A stretch of DNA of 64,000 nucleotides from Palsa-504 sp963818225 (GTDB lineage Bacteria > Actinomycetota > Actinomycetes > Streptosporangiales > Streptosporangiaceae): positions 806,001-870,000 of the forward strand of contig CAWFRO010000014.1 in assembly GCA_963818225.1 (NCBI GenBank), read 5' to 3'. Shown piece after piece: positions 35,300 to 43,608 of this stretch. The notes under the pieces were generated by a model. It saw only the letters and a program-made list of their open reading frames with translations. It was not told where the DNA came from and did not search any database. Made by a program: the position numbers and the translations under genes. Position 1 is the stretch's first letter, and each line of letters opens with the position of its first letter.

Positions 35300-36406
35300 A
35301 TGAAGACCAGCACCGAGCGGATCTTGACCACGCATACCGGCAGCCTGCCCCGGCCCGCGGACCTGGCCGACCGCCACAACCAGGACGCGGTCCGATCGGC
35401 GGTGCAGGAAACCGTCCGGCGCCAGCTGGAAGCGGGCGTCGATATCGTCAATGACGGCGAGGTCAGCAAGCCCAGTTATGCGACGTACGTGACCGAGCGG
35501 CTGTCGGGTTTCAACGGGGAGCCGGTTGCGCTTCAGCTGCGGGGCTTCGAGGAGTTTCCCGAGTTCGCCGAGAAGATGTGGGGCGATCCGGACATGGCGG
35601 CCATCATGGCCAATCCAAGTTGCGACGGGCCGGTCGCCTACGTCAACCCGTCGCTGGTCGAGGCCGACATCGCTAACCTGCAAGCCGCCGCCGCCGCGGA
35701 CGGCGCGGCCGAGGTCTTCATGTCGGCGGCGTCGCCTGGCGTGATCGAGATGTTCATGGCCAACCGCTACTACCCCAGTACTGGGGAGTACCTGCAGGCT
35801 CTGGCTGAGGCGATGAAGCAGGAGTACGACGCCATCAGCCAGGCCGGCCTGGTCCTGCAGCTGGACTGCCCGGATCTGGCGTGTGAGTGGGCCATAGGGC
35901 CGGAGCAGACCACCGCGGAATTCCGCCGGGTCGTGGCCCAGCGGCTGGAGGCACTGGATTACGCCACCCGTGATATCCCCCCGGACCGGCTGCGGATGCA
36001 TCTGTGCTGGGGCAACTACGAGGGCCCGCATCTCACCGACGTCCCGCTGGCCGACATCATCGACCTGGTGCTGGCGGCCCGGCCCACGGCGGTGTCATTC
36101 GAGGGGGCCAACCCCCGCCATGAGCACGAGTGGAAGGTCTTCGAGGAGATCAAGCTGCCGGAGGGCAAGGCCGTCATTCCCGGCGTGCTGGATTCCACCA
36201 CCAACTACGTCGAGCATCCCGAGCTAGTGGCCCAGCGCATCATCCGCTACGCGGACGTGGTGGGCCGGGAGAACGTCATCGCCGGCAGCGACTGCGGCTT
36301 TGCCACCTTCGCCGCCCTCGTTCCCGTCGACCCGAAGATCACCTGGGCGAAACTGGCCGCGATGGCCGAAGGCGCCCGGCTGGCCAGCCAGCGGCTGTGG
36401 AAGTAG
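35300..36406 (+). CDS. Cobalamin-independent methionine synthase C-terminal-like protein (MetE/UROD superfamily)
   Basis: 368 residues, intact. Opening 'ILTTHTGSLPRPADL' (8-22) is the start of MetE-like stand-alone proteins. Zinc ligands are present: H and C in 'RMHLCWGNYEGPH' (~235-247), E in 'VSFEGANPRHEHEW', and C in 'IAGSDCGFATF' near the end. These short MetE-II relatives lack the N-terminal methyltetrahydrofolate-binding half and act in methyl transfer or in catabolic clusters (for example as epoxyalkane-type CoM lyases or demethylases). Real substrate unknown. Good ribosome site (AGGAAGGGA). It ends the 32.3-36.4 kb run. Confidence 0.9.
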   Translation: MKTSTERILTTHTGSLPRPADLADRHNQDAVRSAVQETVRRQLEAGVDIVNDGEVSKPSYATYVTERLSGFNGEPVALQLRGFEEFPEFAEKMWGDPDMAAIMANPSCDGPVAYVNPSLVEADIANLQAAAAADGAAEVFMSAASPGVIEMFMANRYYPSTGEYLQALAEAMKQEYDAISQAGLVLQLDCPDLACEWAIGPEQTTAEFRRVVAQRLEALDYATRDIPPDRLRMHLCWGNYEGPHLTDVPLADIIDLVLAARPTAVSFEGANPRHEHEWKVFEEIKLPEGKAVIPGVLDSTTNYVEHPELVAQRIIRYADVVGRENVIAGSDCGFATFAALVPVDPKITWAKLAAMAEGARLASQRLWK

Positions 36407-36433
36407 CCGTCCCGTTCTGACGGTCTCCGGTCA

Positions 36434-37099
36434 TTAAGTCGCGTCCGCGACGTAGGTGGCTGGCTCCTCGCGGGCGTCGTGGGGCGGACGGGGCCGCAGC
36501 TGGGAGGTGAGTGCTCGCAGGGCGCCGATGTGCGCCTGGACATCGGCGTCTCCGGCGAGGGCCCGCTGGGCGACGAACCCCAGGCATATCGACTGCAGCA
36601 GCTGCGCGACCCCGTCAGGGTCGGCGGCGGGGTCGAGCGTCCCGGCGGCCTGCCAGCGTCTCACGGTGTCGGCGAACAGCTCGCGCTGTCTGCGGTAGGC
36701 GGCGCGGGTGGGCGCCTTCAGCCCGGGATCGCTCTGGGAGTGGCTCCAGCCGTGGAGGGAGACGAGCAGGCGGTCGATGCCGTCGCGCTTGTGCTGGCCG
36801 AAGTCCGCGATGGTGCGCAGTAGCTGCTCCATGAGCTCGGGCAGCGGCGGCGGCTCGGGGTTATTGAGGATCGGGGCCAGCAGCCGGCCCATCGCGGCCG
36901 TCCCGTCGGTCACGGCAGCGTTGATGATCTCGTCCTTGCCCTTGAAGTAGCCGTAGACGGCGCCGGTCGACAGCCCCGAGCGGGCGATGATCATCTCCAT
37001 CGACACGGCTTCCAGTCCGTGTTCTTGCAGGCAGGCGCGCGCCGCCTCGAGGATCTGCGCACGCCGGGCCTCGCGGCGCTCGTCGGTGATCCGGGGCAT
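36434..37099 (-). CDS. TetR family regulator divergent from an MFS exporter
   Basis: 221 residues. Helix-turn-helix at the N-terminus: 'RRAQILEAARACLQEHGLEA', 'VSMEMIIARSGLSTGAVYGY', 'FKGKDEIINAAV'. The C-terminal domain has 'WQAAGTLDPAADPDGVAQLL' and 'SICLGFVAQRALAGD', the TetR_C-type dimer region. It is divergent from the DHA2 exporter; the 106-bp gap holds two matching operator arms, so it should repress both genes and respond to an exported compound. Confidence 0.92.
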   Translation of the reverse strand: MPRITDERREARRAQILEAARACLQEHGLEAVSMEMIIARSGLSTGAVYGYFKGKDEIINAAVTDGTAAMGRLLAPILNNPEPPPLPELMEQLLRTIADFGQHKRDGIDRLLVSLHGWSHSQSDPGLKAPTRAAYRRQRELFADTVRRWQAAGTLDPAADPDGVAQLLQSICLGFVAQRALAGDADVQAHIGALRALTSQLRPRPPHDAREEPATYVADAT

Positions 37100-37116
37100 G
37101 GCGCCAGCCTATCAGA

Positions 37117-37188
37117 AAAAGAAGGAATATTCTCTCTTGACAGCTTGAGCTCGTCCGGCGCATTCTTAAAAAGAACATTCCTTCTTTT
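37117..37188. promoter_or_regulatory. Divergent tetR/exporter control region with paired operators
   Basis: AAAAGAAGGAAT (37117-37128) is repeated as its exact inverse ATTCCTTCTTTT (37177-37188). Each arm is itself part of a weaker local dyad (GAATATTC at the first, AAAAGAACATTCCTTCTTTT at the second). A -35 TTGACA (37137-37142) and a -10 CATTCT (37161-37166, spacer 18) point to the exporter; the right operator lies over the expected transcription start, the left one in the tetR leader. Confidence 0.75.
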
Positions 37189-37205
37189 AAGGGGCGGATC
37201 ACATC

Positions 37206-38840
37206 ATGTCCATCGAGGCCACGACCAGTACCGTGAACAACGCCGCCGCCTCGGCGCACATCCCAGCCGCGGCAGCAAGCCGGACCCGGCCCGAGGGGAC
37301 CTCCAGCCTTGCGGGGAGACCAGGCCCGACTCGGCCCGAGGACACCTTTGGCCCGGTGCGGAGACCAGCCCGGGAGCCGGGTGCGACCGGTGCGGACCCC
37401 CGGCGGTGGCTGATCCTGGCCGTCGTCGCACTGGCCCAGCTGATGGTGGTGCTCGACGCCACGATCGTGAACATCGCGCTGCCCTCGGCCCAGCAGGCCC
37501 TGCACTTCTCCAACACCGAGCGGCAGTGGGTCGTGACCGCCTACGCACTCGCCTTCGGCAGCCTGCTGCTGCTCGGCGGCCGGCTCACCGACCTGATCGG
37601 CCGCAAGGCGATGTTCATCGCCGGCCTGATCGGCTTCGCGGGCGCGTCCGCAGTCGGGGGCGCGGCGAGCAGCTTCGGCGTGCTCGTCGCGGCCCGTGCC
37701 TGCCAGGGCGCCTTTGGCGCGCTGCTGGCCCCGGCCGCGCTGGCCCTGCTGACCACCACGTTCGAGGGCACGAAGGACCGGGGCAAGGCGTTCGGCGTCT
37801 TCGGCGCCATCGCGGGGGCTGGCGGAGCGGTCGGTCTGCTACTCGGGGGGCTGCTGACCCAGTACCTGAACTGGCGCTGGTGCCTGTATGTCAATCTCGT
37901 ATTTGCCGCCATCGCGTGCGCCGGAGCCGTCGTGCTGCTGCGCCGGCAGCAGGCCAGCCGGCGCGGGCGGCTGGACCTGCCCGGGCTGGTAGCCGAGGTC
38001 GGCGGCATGTTCGGGGTCGTCTACGGCTTCTCCAACGCGGCCAGCGACGGCTGGTCTGCGCCGTCGACGTGGAGCTTCCTCGTGGCAGGCGTGGTGTTGC
38101 TGGCGGCGTTCTGCTACATCGAGACACGGGCCACGCAGCCGCTGCTGCCGCTGCGGATCGTCCTGGACCGCAACCGGGCCGCTGCTTACCTGTCGATCCT
38201 CATCACCGGCGCCGGCATGTTCGGCATCTTCCTGTTCCTCACCTATTACCTGCAGGAGACCCTGGGGTTCAGCCCGGTCATGACTGGGGTCGCCTTCCTG
38301 CCCATGGTCGGCGCGGTCATCGTCAGCGCCAACCTGGCCAACATCGTGCTGCTGCCGCGCGTTGGCCCCAGGTGGATCGTGGCGCCGGGCATGCTGGCCG
38401 CCGCGGCCGGGCTGGCCTGGCTGACCCGGGCCGGGGTCCACTCCAGCTACTCGGCGGATGTCCTGCCGCCGCTGCTGCTCGCATCCACCGGCCTCGGCTT
38501 GGTGATGTCGCCGTCGATGAACACCGGGACCGCCGGCGTGGCGCCGTCGGACGCGGGCGTCGCTTCGGCCATGGTCAACACCGGCCAGCAGGTCGGCGGC
38601 TCGATTGGCACGTCGTTGCTCAACACCCTGGCGGCCAGCGCCGCCGCCAGCTACCTGGCCAGCCATCTCAGTCCCCGGCTGATGGCCGGCGGCCACCCGG
38701 CTCCCGCGCTGGCCGAGCTGGCCCAGGTGCACAGCTACACCATCGCGTTCTGGTGGGCCGCCGGTATGTTCGCGGCCGGGGCCGTGCTCGCCGCCCTGCT
38801 CTTCCGCAGCGGCACGCCCGCAGGGCCGGGCGCGGTATAG
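37206..38840 (+). CDS. MFS transporter, DHA2 family drug exporter under TetR control
   Basis: 544 residues. A ~60-residue hydrophilic, Pro/Arg-rich N-terminal extension precedes TM1 ('LAQLMVVLDATIVNIALPSA'). Motif A 'GGRLTDLIGRK', 'RACQGAFGALLAPAALALLT', motif C region 'GAGGAVGLLLGGLLTQYLNW' followed by 'RWCLYVNLVF' define the DHA2 exporter class. C-terminal 'VNTGQQVGGSIGTSLLNT' is also typical. The Arg-Pro-rich N-terminus contains a repeat-like stretch (RTRPEGT / PTRPEDT). Substrate unknown; the divergent TetR gene points to an inducible resistance system. Confidence 0.92.
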   Translation: MSIEATTSTVNNAAASAHIPAAAASRTRPEGTSSLAGRPGPTRPEDTFGPVRRPAREPGATGADPRRWLILAVVALAQLMVVLDATIVNIALPSAQQALHFSNTERQWVVTAYALAFGSLLLLGGRLTDLIGRKAMFIAGLIGFAGASAVGGAASSFGVLVAARACQGAFGALLAPAALALLTTTFEGTKDRGKAFGVFGAIAGAGGAVGLLLGGLLTQYLNWRWCLYVNLVFAAIACAGAVVLLRRQQASRRGRLDLPGLVAEVGGMFGVVYGFSNAASDGWSAPSTWSFLVAGVVLLAAFCYIETRATQPLLPLRIVLDRNRAAAYLSILITGAGMFGIFLFLTYYLQETLGFSPVMTGVAFLPMVGAVIVSANLANIVLLPRVGPRWIVAPGMLAAAAGLAWLTRAGVHSSYSADVLPPLLLASTGLGLVMSPSMNTGTAGVAPSDAGVASAMVNTGQQVGGSIGTSLLNTLAASAAASYLASHLSPRLMAGGHPAPALAELAQVHSYTIAFWWAAGMFAAGAVLAALLFRSGTPAGPGAV

Positions 38841-38882
38841 CAACTGCGGCCGGCCTGCTACTCGGTGCGACACCAGTTATGT
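38841..38882. other. Short spacer before repeat copy B
   Basis: The 304 bp between the exporter and the HpcH-type aldolase gene consist mainly of repeat copy B. The rest (this spacer and 38991-39144) shows no gene; a weak GC-rich stretch precedes the aldolase start. Confidence 0.4.
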
Positions 38883-38990
38883 CCCGTTATGCCTCAATTT
38901 AACATTGAGGCATAACGGGCGGAGACCATGATCATGGGCCAAAGCGGGCCACATTTGGCCGTAACGACCCATGATCATGAAAACAGCCCG
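38883..38990. repeat. Two-hairpin intergenic repeat element, copy B
   Basis: Stem 1 has perfect 16-bp arms, 38883-38898 (CCCGTTATGCCTCAAT) and 38904-38919, with a 5-nt loop. Stem 2 pairs CATGATCATGGG (38927-38938) with 38968-38979; an inner GGCCAAA (38937-38943)/TTTGGCC (38954-38960) is conserved with copy A. Relative to copy A the base pair TgT-A changes to C-G in stem 1 (TGTCTCAA/TTGAGACA against TGCCTCAA/TTGAGGCA), a compensatory change. Ends in AAACAGCCCG as copy A does. Confidence 0.85.
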
Positions 38991-39144
38991 CGCCGAGGGC
39001 ACCATGCAGATCGTCTTGCGCATGCTCACATGGCGCGGACAGGTTCGAGGGCGGCGGGGTGGCCAGGGCTTCCGCGGGTGAGGTTTCGGACGGATTCCTG
39101 GCCTGCCGCTGGGACCGGGCGGGTGGGTGTGGTTCGCTGGACCC

Positions 39145-39864
39145 ATGCCAAGTGCTGCCGCCTTCCGTTCCCGGCTCGTGGCCCGCGAGCCTTTGTATGG
39201 CGCCTGGTCGGTGATCCCGTCGCCGCTGAGCGTGCGGTCGCTGGCCGCCGCGGGCCTGGACTACGTGGTGATCGACCTGCAGCACGGCGGGGCCGCCGAA
39301 GCTGACCTGCCCGCCATGACCAGTGCGATCCGGCTAGCGGGGGCGACGCCCATCGCCCGGGTCCGGCATGCGCACACCGCCGACATCGGGCGGGCTCTGG
39401 ACTTGGGCTGCGAAGGCGTCATCGTGCCGAACGTCGACTCGGCCGCCCAGGCTCGCCAAGTGGCCAGCGCGGTCCGGTACCCGCCCGCCGGGCACCGGTC
39501 GGCGGGCGGCGTGCTGGCCGCACCGGAGCCGTTCTGCCTGGTCATGGCCGAGTCAGCCGGTGCTCTGGCCGAACTGGACGCCACTTTGGCCGCCGACGGC
39601 GTCGATGGCCTCTACGTCGGGCCCCGCGACCTGTCGCTGTCCCTGGGCTGTGAGCTCGACCCGGATGACCCGGTCCTGAGCCGGGCTCTGCAGCGCGTCT
39701 GGACGGCCTGCGCCGCCGCGGGCAAGCCCGTCGGGGTGCACGCCACCGATGGCGCCTTGGCCCGCCGTTACCGGGAGGCCGGCAGTACCCTCATCACGAC
39801 GGCCGACGACGCAGGCGCGATCACCCGCAACGCCGCCGCCCAGCTCGGCCGAGCCCGGGCCTGA
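39145..39864 (+). CDS. HpcH/HpaI family aldolase/citrate lyase-like protein
   Basis: 239 residues from ATG 39145. Class II pyruvate-type aldolase: 'GAWSVIPSPLSVRSLAAAGL', 'DYVVIDLQHGG' (substrate/active His), 'PIARVRHAHTADIGRALDLG', 'CEGVIVPNVDSAAQA', and 'GLYVGPRDLSLSLG' (metal Asp). These enzymes use a divalent metal to split or form 2-keto-3-hydroxy acids such as HHED or 2-keto-3-deoxy sugar acids. A paralogue lies at 55437-56240. Followed after 33 bp by an ABM monooxygenase gene. Confidence 0.9.
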   Translation: MPSAAAFRSRLVAREPLYGAWSVIPSPLSVRSLAAAGLDYVVIDLQHGGAAEADLPAMTSAIRLAGATPIARVRHAHTADIGRALDLGCEGVIVPNVDSAAQARQVASAVRYPPAGHRSAGGVLAAPEPFCLVMAESAGALAELDATLAADGVDGLYVGPRDLSLSLGCELDPDDPVLSRALQRVWTACAAAGKPVGVHATDGALARRYREAGSTLITTADDAGAITRNAAAQLGRARA

Positions 39865-39897
39865 GCCTGTTGATCACCGTGTCCCGAAGGAGCAGCC

Positions 39898-40194
39898 GTG
39901 GCGACCATCGCAATTCTCGATCTGCAGCTCAAGGCCGACTCGCTGGAAACCGCGCACAAGGTCATCCACGCGACGCTCACCGACACCCGTGCGTTCCCCG
40001 GCTGCCAGGGCATCACGGTCCTGACCGACAGCGACGACCCGGCGCACGTGGTCATCTATGAGACCTGGGAATCGATCGAGCGCGACCGGGCCTACCGGGC
40101 GTGGCGGGCCACCCCCGACGGCGCCTCGGAGCTCGGCTCGATCCTGGCCGCCCCGCCCAAGGTCACCCAGCTCACGGTCGCCGAAGGCGTCTAG
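39898..40194 (+). CDS. Antibiotic biosynthesis monooxygenase (ABM) domain protein
   Basis: 98 residues, GTG start with AAGGAG upstream. Ferredoxin-like ABM fold: 'AILDLQLKADSLETAHKVIH', 'TDTRAFPGCQGITVLTDSD', 'DPAHVVIYETWESIERDRAY'. Such proteins act as dimeric cofactor-free oxygenases, as haem-degrading enzymes or as quinol detoxifiers. It shares a strand and short spacing (33 bp) with the HpcH aldolase, which suggests one transcript. Confidence 0.87.
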   Translation: MATIAILDLQLKADSLETAHKVIHATLTDTRAFPGCQGITVLTDSDDPAHVVIYETWESIERDRAYRAWRATPDGASELGSILAAPPKVTQLTVAEGV

Positions 40195-40267
40195 CGCCCG
40201 ATCCGTTCCGGCCAGGAGTCAGGGCCTGAGCTGGCCTTAAGTGGCCGCCGCGGTCCACACTGTTCGG

Positions 40268-41672
40268 ATGACGAGTCGGCTGGATGAGCTTCGTTCGCTT
40301 GACCTGTTCGGGGGTCTGGGTGACGGAGCAGCTGTCAGAGCTGGTGGCAGGCAGCACCGAGATGTCCCTGCGGCCGGGGCTGGAATTGTTCCGCGAGGGC
40401 GAGCACGCTGACTTCTGGTGGGTGCTCCTCGACGGTGTCATAGACCTGGTCCGCCAGGTCGGCCCCGAGGAGACCGTGGTCGCGAAGATGGATGCGCCGG
40501 GCCGGTGGGCGGGCGGATTCCGGGCCTGGGACGAGCAGGGCGTCTACCTGGCTACCGGCCGGGCGACGACGACCGGGCGGGTGCTGCGGATACCGGCCGA
40601 GGTACTGCGTGAGCGGGTGAGTGCCTGGTTCCCGCTCGGCGGGCATCTTATCCAGGGGCTCTACCGGACCGCTCGTTCCATCGAGGCGACCGCGCGGCAG
40701 CGCCAGTCCCAGGTCACCCTCGGCACGCTCGCGGCCGGCCTGGCGCATGAGATCAACAACCCGGCCGCGGCCGCCGTTCGCGCGGTCGACGCCCTGGAGG
40801 ACGCGTGCCAGACGCTGCTGGCCTCGGTGAGCCAGCTTGCCGCTCACCAGGTCTCGGCCCAGCAGCTCGGCGCGCTCGACATGCTGCGCCAGGAGCTCAC
40901 CCGCCCGGGGGCCGCGCCGGACGCGCTGGCGCTGGCCGACCGGGAGGAGGACCTGGCGACATGGCTGACCCGCCATGGTGTCGGCCGCGAATGGGAGATC
41001 GCGCCCGCCCTCGCCGCGGCCGGGGCCGACCTCGGCTGGTGCGACCGGGCGGCCAGCATCTTGGCTGGACCAGTGCTGGAGCCGGGCCTGGAGTGGGTGG
41101 CCAGCGCGTTGTCGGTCGCCCCGTTGCTGGCCGAGATGAAAGAGTCAAGCCGGCGCATCTCGACGCTGGTCACCGCGGTCAAGTCCTACTCGCAGATGGA
41201 CCGTGCGTCGATGCAGCGCACCGACGTCACCGAGGGCCTCGAGAGCACCCTGGTCATGCTCGGTCATAAGCTCGGCGACGGCGTCAGCGTGGTACGCGAC
41301 TACGGCCCCGGCGTCCCGCCGATTCAGGCCCACGTCGCCGAGCTCAATCAGGTATGGACCAACCTCATCGAAAACGCCGTCGAAGCGATGGGCGGCAAAG
41401 GCGTGCTCCGGTTGTCGACCCGCGCCGAGCAGGACGAGGTCGTCATCGACGTCGTCGACACCGGCCCGGGAATGTCACCGCAGGTGGCCTCCCGCGCGTT
41501 TGAGGCCTTCTTCACCACCAAGGAGCCCGGCCAGGGCACCGGCCTCGGCCTGGACATCGCGCGCCGCATCATCACCCAGCGCCATGCCGGCACGATCACC
41601 ATCGATTCGCGGCCAGGCCGGACCGTACTGCAGGTCCGGATTCCCTGCCGCGCGCCGCAACCATCCAGCTGA
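40268..41672 (+). CDS. Cyclic-nucleotide-domain sensor histidine kinase, N-terminal frameshift
   Basis: ATG 40268 gives 'MTSRLDELRSLDLFGGLGD', then one extra G near 40324 breaks the frame; the +1 frame continues 'EQLSELVAGSTEMSLRPGLE', completing a cNMP-binding/CRP-like sensor (to ~125). The HisKA-type helix holds the phospho-acceptor His in 'GLAHEINNP' (codon 40746-40748), and the HATPase_c part has the N box 'NQVWTNLIENAVEAM', G1 'DVVDTGPGM' and G2 'GQGTGLGLDIARRI'. It is soluble (no TM segments). No response regulator is adjacent, so it is an orphan kinase. A shorter start at 40284 would avoid the shift but cuts the sensor domain. Confidence 0.85.
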
Positions 41673-41719
41673 GGGCGGAGCGGCGCTATACCTGGTTGAC
41701 GGCGCGGCGGGCCGGGACG

Positions 41720-42499
41720 ATGCTGGCGGCTGTGACCGGGACCGGGGATCATGTGCGGCGCAACCGCGCCGTGTGGGACCGGTGGGCGGCGGAATACGCG
41801 GGCCCGGGCTTGCGTAACTGGGCCGCGGCCGAGCCCACCTGGGGCCTCTGGAATATCGCCGAGGCGCAGGCGGGCGTGCTGCCCGCTGACCTGCCGGGCC
41901 GGGACACCATCGAGCTGGGCTGCGGCACCGGCTACGTGTCGGCCTGGCTGGCCCGCCGCGGCGCGCGGCCGGTCGGCCTGGACAACTCCGCGGCCCAGCT
42001 GGCCACCGCCCGCCAGCTGCAGGACCGGTTCGGGCTGCGGTTCCCGCTGATCCACGCCAGCGCCGAGCAGGTACCACTCGCCGACGCCAGCTTCGACGTG
42101 GCGATCTCGGAGTACGGGGCCAGCATCTGGTGCGATCCCTACGCGTGGATACCCGAGGCGGCCCGGCTGCTGCGCCCGGGCGGTCAGCTGATCTTCCTGG
42201 TCAACTCGGCGCTGCTCATGCTCACCATGCCGGACACCGACGACCTGCCCGCCACCGAGCAGCTGCTGCGGCCGCACTTCGGCATGCACCGGTTCGACTG
42301 GCCCGGCGATGAGTCGGTGGAGTTCCACCTCGGCCACGGCGACATGATCCGGCTGCTGCGCGGCTGCGGCCTGGAGGTGGAGGATCTCCTCGAGCTCCGG
42401 CCCGACCCGGACGCCACGACGCGATACCCCTACGTGACCCTCGAATGGTCCCGGCAATGGCCATGCGAAGAAGTCTGGAAGGCCCGCAAATCGCGGTGA
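41720..42499 (+). CDS. Class I SAM-dependent methyltransferase
   Basis: 259 residues from ATG 41720 (GTG 41732 possible). SAM motif I 'TIELGCGTGYVSAWLARRGA', acidic end of strand 2 'PVGLDNSAAQL', motif with 'HASAEQVPLADASFDVAISE', and 'EAARLLRPGGQLIFLVNS' are all present, giving a complete Rossmann-like Methyltransf_11 fold. The C-terminal half (~165-259) caps the pocket. Substrate unknown. It lies 47 bp after the kinase and 110 bp before coaA on the same strand. Confidence 0.9.
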   Translation: MLAAVTGTGDHVRRNRAVWDRWAAEYAGPGLRNWAAAEPTWGLWNIAEAQAGVLPADLPGRDTIELGCGTGYVSAWLARRGARPVGLDNSAAQLATARQLQDRFGLRFPLIHASAEQVPLADASFDVAISEYGASIWCDPYAWIPEAARLLRPGGQLIFLVNSALLMLTMPDTDDLPATEQLLRPHFGMHRFDWPGDESVEFHLGHGDMIRLLRGCGLEVEDLLELRPDPDATTRYPYVTLEWSRQWPCEEVWKARKSR

Positions 42500-42609
42500 G
42501 CCAGGATGCGCCCGGATCAGGTCGTCAGGTGGCCCGGGCGCAGAACGTGAGCCGAGGATCACCCGCGTCGGCGGCCGGCCGGCGGGGCTGGCCGTCGTAT
42601 GTTGGCAGG

Positions 42610-43542
42610 ATGGCTGGTCGAAATGGGGACGGCCCCTACCTGGATATGGGCCGCGATGCGTGGCGCAACTTGCGCGCCAGCACTCCCATGTCGCTCACCG
42701 CCGAGGGCCTGGATGAGGTGCGCGGCCTGGGCGACCCGATCCAGCTCGGCGAAGTCGAGGACATCTACCTGCCGCTGAGCAGGCTGCTGCGGCTTTATTT
42801 CGAGGCGAGCGCCGGATTGCGCGAGACGATCGGGGGTTTCCTCGGGCAGGACATCCGGCCGGCGCCGTTCATCATCGCGGTGGCGGGCAGCGTCGCGGTC
42901 GGCAAGTCCACCACCGCCCGTGTGCTCCAGACGCTGATCAGGCAGTGGCCGCAGCATCCGCGCACCGAACTGGTGACGACCGACAACTTCCTGTACCCCA
43001 ACGCGGTGCTGGCCCAGCGCGGCCTGACCAACCGCAAGGGCTTCCCGGAGTCTTATGACCGCCGGGCTCTGCTGCGCTTCGTCCAGCAGGTGAGGGCGGG
43101 CGCGCCTGAGGTCAGCGCGCCGGTGTACTCGCACGTCGCCTACGACATCCTGCCCGGGCAGCGGCAGTCGGTGCAGCGGCCCGACGTCCTGGTCCTGGAG
43201 GGGATCAACGTGCTGCAGCCAGCCCGGGCCGGCGCTTCGACGATCGCCGACTTCTTCGACTTCTCCGTCTACGTCGACGCGCGGATAGAGCACATCCAGC
43301 GGTGGTACCTCAGCCGCCTGCACGCGCTGCGGGAGACCGCGTTCACGAACCCGCAGTCCCCGTTCCGCAGGCTCACCCAGATCAGCATGGCGGAGGTCGA
43401 CGAGTTCGGCACCCAGGTCTGGAAGACGGTCAACGAGGTAAACCTCATCGAGAACATCCAGCCCACCCGGGCCAGGGCCACCCTGGTCCTGCACAAGGGG
43501 GCCGAGCACTCAGTGACGCGAGTCCGGCTACGGCGGTTCTGA
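42610..43542 (+). CDS. coaA: Type I pantothenate kinase
   Basis: 310 residues from ATG 42610. P-loop 'AGSVAVGKSTTARVL' (GSVAVGKST at 93-101), substrate-side 'LVTTDNFLYPNAVLAQRGLT' and 'NRKGFPESYDRRALLRFV', 'PVYSHVAYDI' and 'VLVLEGINVLQ' are diagnostic for CoaA. It phosphorylates pantothenate with ATP, the first step of coenzyme A synthesis, in the cytoplasm. Length matches the family. Lone housekeeping gene amid accessory genes. Confidence 0.97.
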   Translation: MAGRNGDGPYLDMGRDAWRNLRASTPMSLTAEGLDEVRGLGDPIQLGEVEDIYLPLSRLLRLYFEASAGLRETIGGFLGQDIRPAPFIIAVAGSVAVGKSTTARVLQTLIRQWPQHPRTELVTTDNFLYPNAVLAQRGLTNRKGFPESYDRRALLRFVQQVRAGAPEVSAPVYSHVAYDILPGQRQSVQRPDVLVLEGINVLQPARAGASTIADFFDFSVYVDARIEHIQRWYLSRLHALRETAFTNPQSPFRRLTQISMAEVDEFGTQVWKTVNEVNLIENIQPTRARATLVLHKGAEHSVTRVRLRRF

Positions 43543-43562
43543 GAGCGCGGCCCCTCTTGGTG

Positions 43563-43608
43563 GGCGCGGTAAGGATCTGGCGCGGTAAGGATCGGCGCGT
43601 TCAGGATG
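43563..43608. repeat. 15-bp tandem repeat reaching the exporter stop codon
   Basis: GGCGCGGTAAGGATC (43563-43577), the same at 43579-43593, then a diverged GGCGCGTTCAGGATG (43594-43608) whose TCA is the minus-strand TGA stop (43601-43603) of the MFS gene. The array lies in the gap between the convergent coaA and exporter genes. Confidence 0.85.

Noticed and set aside
40284..40330. Programmed ribosomal frameshifting in the kinase and other shifted genes
   Set aside because: The shift sites have no slippery heptamer and differ in sequence from gene to gene; simple insertion is more economical.
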